NCBI GenBank assembly: GCA_946183095.1
Contig: CAMHBE010000035.1
Coordinates: 1-10,837, forward strand
DNA: 10,837 nt
DNA from: an uncultured Clostridia bacterium
GTDB lineage: Bacteria; Bacillota; Clostridia; Oscillospirales; Ruminococcaceae
Direction of reading: 5' to 3'
Shown: piece after piece, positions 6,179 through 10,837 of the stretch
How positions within the stretch are numbered: position 1 is the stretch's first letter
Layout: each line of letters starts with the position of its first letter
Translations under genes and position numbers: made by a program
The notes under the pieces: model-generated
Told to the model about the DNA's origin: nothing
Seen by the model: only the letters and a program-made list of their open reading frames with translations
Database searches by the model: none

Positions 6179-9100
6179 TCAGCTTACGATAAGCTTGTTT
6201 CTATCAACTTTGAGTGTTGCATCTTTGCAGTTGTTTTCGCTGATATACAGTCCGTCACAGCTGCCCACGAACTTCTTTGCAACTACGTTCTTCTTTGTGC
6301 CGACAGTGAGCTGAACAGGCTTGCCGTTCTTGTCGATAAGTTCAAGACCGAGCCACCACTCCGGATGATCCGGGTTCTTTACAAATCCGCCCTTAGATAC
6401 AGTCAGCGCTGTGAACTTGAATATACCGCCCCAGCCGGTAGAGAGGGTTGCAGTTGTTACAGCGTCGTGAACTTCGGCACCGCTTATAGTGAGGACACCC
6501 TTTACGGTAACCGCCTTATCGACGATAACGTTAGCAAGCTCAAGATCTTTTGCAGCTGTCACCTTGCCCGCGATCTTCGCGTTGTAAATGACAGACTTGC
6601 CGTTCTTGTCACCGATAGTTACCGCGCCGTCGATAACGGATTCGGGAGTTTCGCCTTCAATACCGTAGAATTCAAATCTGCCCTTTGCATTTACCGCGCC
6701 GTGTACGGAACTCTGGTTAATGCTTACGGCAGCGGCAGCGGAAGATACTTTTCCGTTTATGACGGAGTCAGCGGCAAACAGTACATCATCGGCGTTCTTG
6801 CCGGTAACGCTCACCGCGTCAACGGTGGAGCCCTCGATGCTCATGCCGGTCTTGCCGGTGACAGCGCCTTTTATGATGCTGTCCTGGATATAGATGAACT
6901 CGTTTCCGGTGATCTTGCCGTTGACGGTCGCACCGTGGATACCTATATTTAGGGCTGCGGTGATCGCTCCGTTGATGTATGTGGGATCATTGCTGTCGTA
7001 TGTAGTGACCTCAAGAGCGCCCTTTGAAGTGACCGCGCCGTTTACTTTGCACTGCCAGATGTTGAGCACTGTGGGAAGATTTGAAACTATCTTGCCTGTG
7101 GTGCAGTTTTCAAGTACCACAGCGACTTCATTACCGTCATCCCAATTGAGCTTCTTGCCGGTAGCGGTTATCGCGTCGAAAGTGCATTCGTGTGCGTCAA
7201 CTGTACCCTGAGCTGTCGTAGCGCCCTTTACTTTCGCGCCGCTTATAACGATATCTCCGTCCGCTTTTATTCCCTTTGCGAATGTGCAGCCCCAGCCGTT
7301 GTGCAGTGAGCCTGTAAGTGTCAGAGCACCGTTGTAAGCGGTATCGCCGGTTTCAAGATGCACGCCCTTGACTGCGCCGCTTACCTTGCTGCCGTAGATA
7401 TGCATACTGTCGAAGCCGGAGATCGCGGCGATGTTGGACATACCGTTGATATCTGCCCACGCGGAGTTCTTGCCCTTTATCGTTATCGCGGATTTTGCAT
7501 CCTGCTGGAGATTTGAGCTCAGACTAAGTCCGCAGTTTGTACCTGTGCTTATGGTCGTCTTTCCGGAGAAGAGAACATTGCCGCCTGTGTCGAGTACCGC
7601 GCCGTTCGGTACGGATATGGACTTGGCACTTATAGTTATTTTTCCTTCGGGGTTTGTGTGGATGCCGAACCACTCAACACCTGCGGGTACAGCCTTGATA
7701 TTAGTGATCGTCGCTTCTGTTCCTCTGATGTTGATGTTGATGTTCTTGGAATCCAGCGCCAGCGCATAAGCAACTGCTTCATCACCGCTTGCAAATTCCT
7801 TGCCCTCGGAGGGACCCGATGTCCACTGCCAGTTGCCGTCCTTGTCCAGATAGCTTATGCCGATGCCCTGCCATGAGTTCGGGTGCGCTTCATACTCCTC
7901 GGTGAACTTCTCGATACCGTCCTTCGATACCGCAGCCACCTTGAACTTGTAGCCGCCCTCGCGGTCATTTTCGAGCCCGTCGATAGTAACGCTGATGTTC
8001 ATATCGTCGGACTGCGGTATAGTCTTTACAACAACGCCGTCCTGATAGATGTCGTAGTGGTCTGCGCCGAATACCTTATTGAAGTTCAGATATACTTTCT
8101 GGTTGCCGTCGTCAAGTCCGAAATACTCAGGAGCCGTGAACGCGTGACCGCCGTTGTCGAAACGTATGAGCAGGTTGCCGTCCTTGTCGTAGATATTTGC
8201 CTGCTCGACCATTATACCTGTGCCGGTGAAAGACGGATCCCAGATCATAAAGGAGATGCCTACATATTCGGGTGTCAGGTTATTCTTGTCAAGACCGTAG
8301 AACGGGTTGAACTCTGATACGTCGCCGGAAATAACATAAGTTCCGCTCTCTTTGCCGGGAACAATAGCGAGCGGGATATCTTCGTTCTGTGCTGCGAAGA
8401 GACCGTGCTCGGGATCGTCTATGCCCCAGAAGGTCTGCATCTGCCAGCCCTTGGACTCGGAATTCATAACGATCGCGCCGCCGAAATCGTCGGAAAGACT
8501 GTCAATGTTGTTCGGACGCAGAACAAATTCTGCTTTTGCAGCCTTTGTGATATCGAAGAGGTCGTTATAGCGCTGATCGGTGATGTTCTTGGTGTAGCTC
8601 CAGTTGTCAAACTGGAAGTTTTCGTCGAAGTCGTTACCGTAAACAAGTCCGCTTTCGGGATATTTGTCGTCGAGCACTTTTGCCGTAACGGGAGCGCTTA
8701 TCTTACCTGTCCTGTCAACGGCATATACCGTTACGCTCGTGGGCTTTTCCTTTGTATTCGTATTGCCGTCGCTCTCGATACCGAAATCATAGATATATCC
8801 GACAACATTATCCTTTGTGTAGGCGTTCTGCGCGCCCATGTGGATCTCGGTGTGATACGGGAAGTCACGGTTGCCCTTGTCGCTGTGTACAGACGCGAAG
8901 AGAACTTTCGGTTTGAGATCGTCATTCGTTTCAAGACCGCCGTAGTTGTATGTGAAAGAGGAATTGCTCTTGTAGATCTCGCCGTCCACCTCAACTTCGA
9001 TAACGAGATCATATACGCCCGCACCGCTGCCGGTCTCGCCGCCGAGATCTAAGGCATATTTTGCAAGTTCATTCGGCAGCAATAACTCGGGAGCGTAAAA

Positions 9101-10837
9101 GACCTTCTTCTGCTGTTCATCGTCCCACATCGGTTCTGTCCACCAGCCGGTGGAGAAGTTACTGTTCTTGTCATAGATCCTGTAGAAATAGCCGTGGTCG
9201 ATATCGGTGCGAACGTGATCCCATGTGAGTATGCCGGTCTTTTCATCATACTTGAAGTTCGGCTCCCACTTTGCCATAGGCTGACCGAGCGTTACGGTGA
9301 GTTCGACCCATTCGCCGAGGTTGCCGTCTTTGTCAACGGGAACTATACGGACGTTGATATCCTGCTCCTCGCCGTCGAACCAGAGGTTCGTTTCGTTTCC
9401 GCCCTGAATGAACTCGGTGGTGCTTTTTTCTTTATCGACAGTGAAATTGTACTGGGCGATATAGCCCTGTGCTATCGTGTCGTCAGTGCACTCCGGAAGG
9501 TCGATATATACATAGGACCCGTTGTCCTGATAGTGAATGTTCTCTTCCTTGACCTCAAGCGGTTCTATATCGGAAGCCTTGTTTCCGCCGCTGTAGGACA
9601 TGATAACGCTGCTGTCGGAGATCTTATCTATATTTTCGTCATTGTCTGTGTCGGCAGCGACATAGACCTCGTATGTACCGTTCAGCGCCTTGTCCGGGTT
9701 CTGTATGTTGTACGCCGTGATGCTGCCTGAAGGGAGAGCCCAGAATTGATCTCCTCCCCACGGTTTGCCGGTATCGGGGTTGCACCACTCATCGCGGAGA
9801 TGAACAGTTCCCGCGATGTTGCCGGAAGCGTCCACCGCGATCAGATAATATCCCGCATAGGGAGCCTCACCCGATGTATTTCCGCCGGGTACCTGATCTA
9901 CGCCGAGAAAGCCGCCGTACTGGTCAAACTCTATGTTCGATGTCCATGAAGGTATGGAAGCTATCTTCTGCGGAACAGCCTTACTTACCGCACCGGTCTT
10001 GTGGTTTATTGAAACTTCCTGTGAGAGTTCGCCGTAATTGCCGTCTTTATCCACAGCGTATGCTCTGAATTTAACATCTGCATTTACATTGTCGGGAACT
10101 CCCCATAATGGCAATTGAGCGGTAGCGCCATTCTCGGCGACGATATAATCAAATTCTTTTTCTCCGTCCGAGTAAGCATTTTCATATACGAATACATAAG
10201 CTGCTGCATTAGCCGAACCGCCCGCGTTAAGGTAGAGGTTTCCCCAATTGAGATTCGCGCTTACCAAAGGCTTTGTAACAGACTCGGACTTGCTGCCGAT
10301 GAACTTTGACGCGTCGAAAGTGGTGGTGCAGCTGTCGATAACTACGGAAGTATCGCCGTCCTTCGGCGTTTTATGCGCCTTTATCGTTATTTCAACTCCG
10401 TTAGTGGTATCTCCGCCGTCAACGATATACTTTGATATTATTGCGGGCAGATAGACCTCTGCGTGGTTTATCTCGCCGTTGAGGACGCTCTCCTGTTTTT
10501 CCTGATCCCAGTCTGCGCCGAACTGCGTTACAGGCTGATACATTCTCGTGCCGTTCACGAAAAGCTCATACTCGGCAACGCACTCCCAGAGCACGGGGTT
10601 CGGGTTTACGGGATAGAGAGTCGGGTCGGGGTCTGTCCATGTGAGGAATCCGTCTTTCTCGGTGAACGTTGTTTCCCAGTCCGTACCCGCGACGCGTTCA
10701 AGCTCGTCAAAATCAACGCCGTCGCTTTCGGCAGCCTCAACTGTTTCCGTTTCGGTTACAGCCGCGGTATCCGTTTGTGCATCCTCGGCGCTTGCGGGAA
10801 CGCTTACCGCGCTGAATGTCACGGTCAAAGCGCATAT
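6179..10837 (-). CDS. Large secreted multidomain protein: FN3-like modules, possible jelly roll, bactofilin-like beta-helix; 5'-truncated
   Basis: An exported protein of at least 1552 residues, probably extracellular or cell-surface, of unknown function. Reading from the right edge, the frame is open: I-C-A then a hydrophobic LTVTFSAVSV and PASA, the end of a signal peptide. The start is outside the window; the TTG at 10828 is internal. Residues below count from that TTG. The mature protein begins with an acidic Thr/Glu-rich linker (about 15-45), followed by beta-sandwich modules at about 55-153, 183-275, 429-515, 531-619, 634-718 and 896-982. Their ends repeat the pattern 'AVDKDGN' (258-264, 498-504, 703-708, 967-971), which is FN3-like. 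Residues about 727-893 look like a jelly-roll or carbohydrate-binding module. A long parallel beta-helix covers about 1060-1480, then a small cap with Cys1524 and Cys1534. No dockerin, LPxTG, SLH or other anchor is visible. It reads towards the radical SAM gene. Confidence 0.85.
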   Translation of the reverse strand: MCALTVTFSAVSVPASAEDAQTDTAAVTETETVEAAESDGVDFDELERVAGTDWETTFTEKDGFLTWTDPDPTLYPVNPNPVLWECVAEYELFVNGTRMYQPVTQFGADWDQEKQESVLNGEINHAEVYLPAIISKYIVDGGDTTNGVEITIKAHKTPKDGDTSVVIDSCTTTFDASKFIGSKSESVTKPLVSANLNWGNLYLNAGGSANAAAYVFVYENAYSDGEKEFDYIVAENGATAQLPLWGVPDNVNADVKFRAYAVDKDGNYGELSQEVSINHKTGAVSKAVPQKIASIPSWTSNIEFDQYGGFLGVDQVPGGNTSGEAPYAGYYLIAVDASGNIAGTVHLRDEWCNPDTGKPWGGDQFWALPSGSITAYNIQNPDKALNGTYEVYVAADTDNDENIDKISDSSVIMSYSGGNKASDIEPLEVKEENIHYQDNGSYVYIDLPECTDDTIAQGYIAQYNFTVDKEKSTTEFIQGGNETNLWFDGEEQDINVRIVPVDKDGNLGEWVELTVTLGQPMAKWEPNFKYDEKTGILTWDHVRTDIDHGYFYRIYDKNSNFSTGWWTEPMWDDEQQKKVFYAPELLLPNELAKYALDLGGETGSGAGVYDLVIEVEVDGEIYKSNSSFTYNYGGLETNDDLKPKVLFASVHSDKGNRDFPYHTEIHMGAQNAYTKDNVVGYIYDFGIESDGNTNTKEKPTSVTVYAVDRTGKISAPVTAKVLDDKYPESGLVYGNDFDENFQFDNWSYTKNITDQRYNDLFDITKAAKAEFVLRPNNIDSLSDDFGGAIVMNSESKGWQMQTFWGIDDPEHGLFAAQNEDIPLAIVPGKESGTYVISGDVSEFNPFYGLDKNNLTPEYVGISFMIWDPSFTGTGIMVEQANIYDKDGNLLIRFDNGGHAFTAPEYFGLDDGNQKVYLNFNKVFGADHYDIYQDGVVVKTIPQSDDMNISVTIDGLENDREGGYKFKVAAVSKDGIEKFTEEYEAHPNSWQGIGISYLDKDGNWQWTSGPSEGKEFASGDEAVAYALALDSKNININIRGTEATITNIKAVPAGVEWFGIHTNPEGKITISAKSISVPNGAVLDTGGNVLFSGKTTISTGTNCGLSLSSNLQQDAKSAITIKGKNSAWADINGMSNIAAISGFDSMHIYGSKVSGAVKGVHLETGDTAYNGALTLTGSLHNGWGCTFAKGIKADGDIVISGAKVKGATTAQGTVDAHECTFDAITATGKKLNWDDGNEVAVVLENCTTGKIVSNLPTVLNIWQCKVNGAVTSKGALEVTTYDSNDPTYINGAITAALNIGIHGATVNGKITGNEFIYIQDSIIKGAVTGKTGMSIEGSTVDAVSVTGKNADDVLFAADSVINGKVSSAAAAVSINQSSVHGAVNAKGRFEFYGIEGETPESVIDGAVTIGDKNGKSVIYNAKIAGKVTAAKDLELANVIVDKAVTVKGVLTISGAEVHDAVTTATLSTGWGGIFKFTALTVSKGGFVKNPDHPEWWLGLELIDKNGKPVQLTVGTKKNVVAKKFVGSCDGLYISENNCKDATLKVDRNKLIVS
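6452..7393 (-). repeat. Protein repeat: about 17-residue beta-helix rungs
   Basis: Within the large secreted protein, residues 1146-1459 repeat a rung of the form x-[S/A/C]-x-[V/I]-x-G-[A/K]-[V/I]-[T/S]. Examples are SKVSGAV (1147), AKVKGAT (1198), CKVNGAV (1260), ATVNGKI (1300), SIIKGAV (1317), SVINGKV (1355), SVHGAVN (1374), SVIDGAV (1397), AKIAGKV (1417) and AEVHDAV (1451). Key positions 1181, 1198 and 1215; 1283, 1300, 1317 and 1334; and 1417, 1434 and 1451 are exactly 17 apart; other gaps are 18-27 and contain insertions. This is a parallel beta-helix signature, close to the repeats of bactofilins. The rungs have diverged at DNA level, so this is not a recent tandem duplication. Confidence 0.8.
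8150..8650 (-). other. Possible jelly-roll / carbohydrate-binding module in the large secreted protein
   Basis: Residues about 727-893 differ from the FN3-like modules around them. They run from GLVYGNDFDENFQFDNW through alternating hydrophobic strands (AEFVLRPN, GGAIVMNS, GTYVISGD, GISFMIWDP, GIMVEQANIYD) to LLIRFDNGG. A closing strand that describes an 'exists-along-D-K-D-G-N' turn is usual in beta-sandwich binding modules, but no family can be named with certainty. Trp and Tyr residues that could stack on sugars are present (W743, W795, W801, W863). Confidence 0.45.
8972..9238 (-). repeat. Second copy of a duplicated module in the large secreted protein
   Basis: Residues about 531-619 resemble residues about 59-153 (10370-10654). 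Both start with a G-x-L-T-W strand. Both contain an acidic W-D-D/D-Q-E-K-Q segment followed by a hydrophobic hairpin (VYLPAIISKYIVDGGDT in the first copy, FYAPELLLPNELAKYALDLG in the second) and a Val/Ile-rich final strand. The match is by aligned order of motifs, not by high identity, so the duplication is ancient. Confidence 0.65.
10370..10654 (-). repeat. First copy of the duplicated module in the large secreted protein
   Basis: Residues about 59-153: GFLTWTDPD at the start, WDQEKQESVL near 107-116, VYLPAIISKY near 125-134, then GVEITIKAHK. The same order of motifs recurs at 8972-9238. The insertion of PNPVLWECVAEYELFVNG-like sequence makes this copy slightly longer. Confidence 0.65.

Noticed and set aside
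6164..6952. 262-codon open frame on the + strand
   Set aside because: It is antisense to the beta-helix repeats, whose biased codons keep the opposite frame open. No Shine-Dalgarno and no domain.
6452..7393. CRISPR or DNA tandem repeat
   Set aside because: The periodicity is at protein level only (about 51 nt on average with insertions) and the DNA of the units has diverged.
8150..8650. Glycoside hydrolase domain in the large secreted protein
   Set aside because: No paired catalytic acids or barrel motifs were seen; the segment looks like a beta-sandwich.
10826..10828. TTG as start of the large secreted protein
   Set aside because: The frame is open to the window edge and the TTG lies within the hydrophobic core of the signal peptide.

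Overview
The window looks like chromosome of a gut or rumen Firmicute of the Ruminococcus/Oscillospiraceae type. The reasons are a lipoprotein solute-binding protein beside a GH5 glucanase lipoprotein, a DUF2975-type membrane protein paired with a small Cro/C1-type regulator, frequent ATA isoleucine codons in moderately GC-rich genes, and strong GGAGG-type ribosome binding sites. This is inference from gene content; no marker gene is present.

Region 1 (1-3540, + strand) is the end of a carbohydrate-use operon. It holds an ABC-type extracellular solute-binding lipoprotein cut by the left edge, then 19 nt later a GH5 glucanase lipoprotein with a C-terminal accessory module, then a rho-independent terminator. 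Both products should be anchored on the outer face of the membrane, so the enzyme could release oligosaccharides close to the receptor that captures them. The receptor carries an unexpected CPEC-x14-CPEC zinc-ribbon-like insert near its C-terminus.

Region 2 (3541-6165, + strand) starts with a near-consensus promoter (TTGACA, 17-nt spacer, TATACT). An imperfect 14-bp inverted repeat abuts its -35 box. Four closely spaced genes follow: a four-helix DUF2975-like membrane protein, a 69-aa helix-turn-helix regulator, a 131-aa membrane-tethered protein of unknown function, and a B12-binding-type radical SAM enzyme. The first two form a known regulator/membrane-protein pairing. What the enzyme acts on cannot be read from the sequence.

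Region 3 (6179-10837, - strand) is one very large secreted protein (at least 1552 residues, N-terminus cut by the right edge). It is a string of FN3-like beta-sandwich modules, one of them visibly duplicated, plus a possible jelly-roll module. These are followed by a long parallel beta-helix with about 17-residue rungs and a small C-terminal cap. The rung motif recalls bactofilin-type polymer-forming beta-helices, but on an exported protein. It converges with the radical SAM gene on a shared perfect hairpin at 6134-6165.

The window is almost fully coding. The only long non-coding stretch is 3461-3663 (203 nt), which holds the terminator, the inverted repeat and the promoter. I saw no tRNA, rRNA, CRISPR array, insertion sequence or phage gene.
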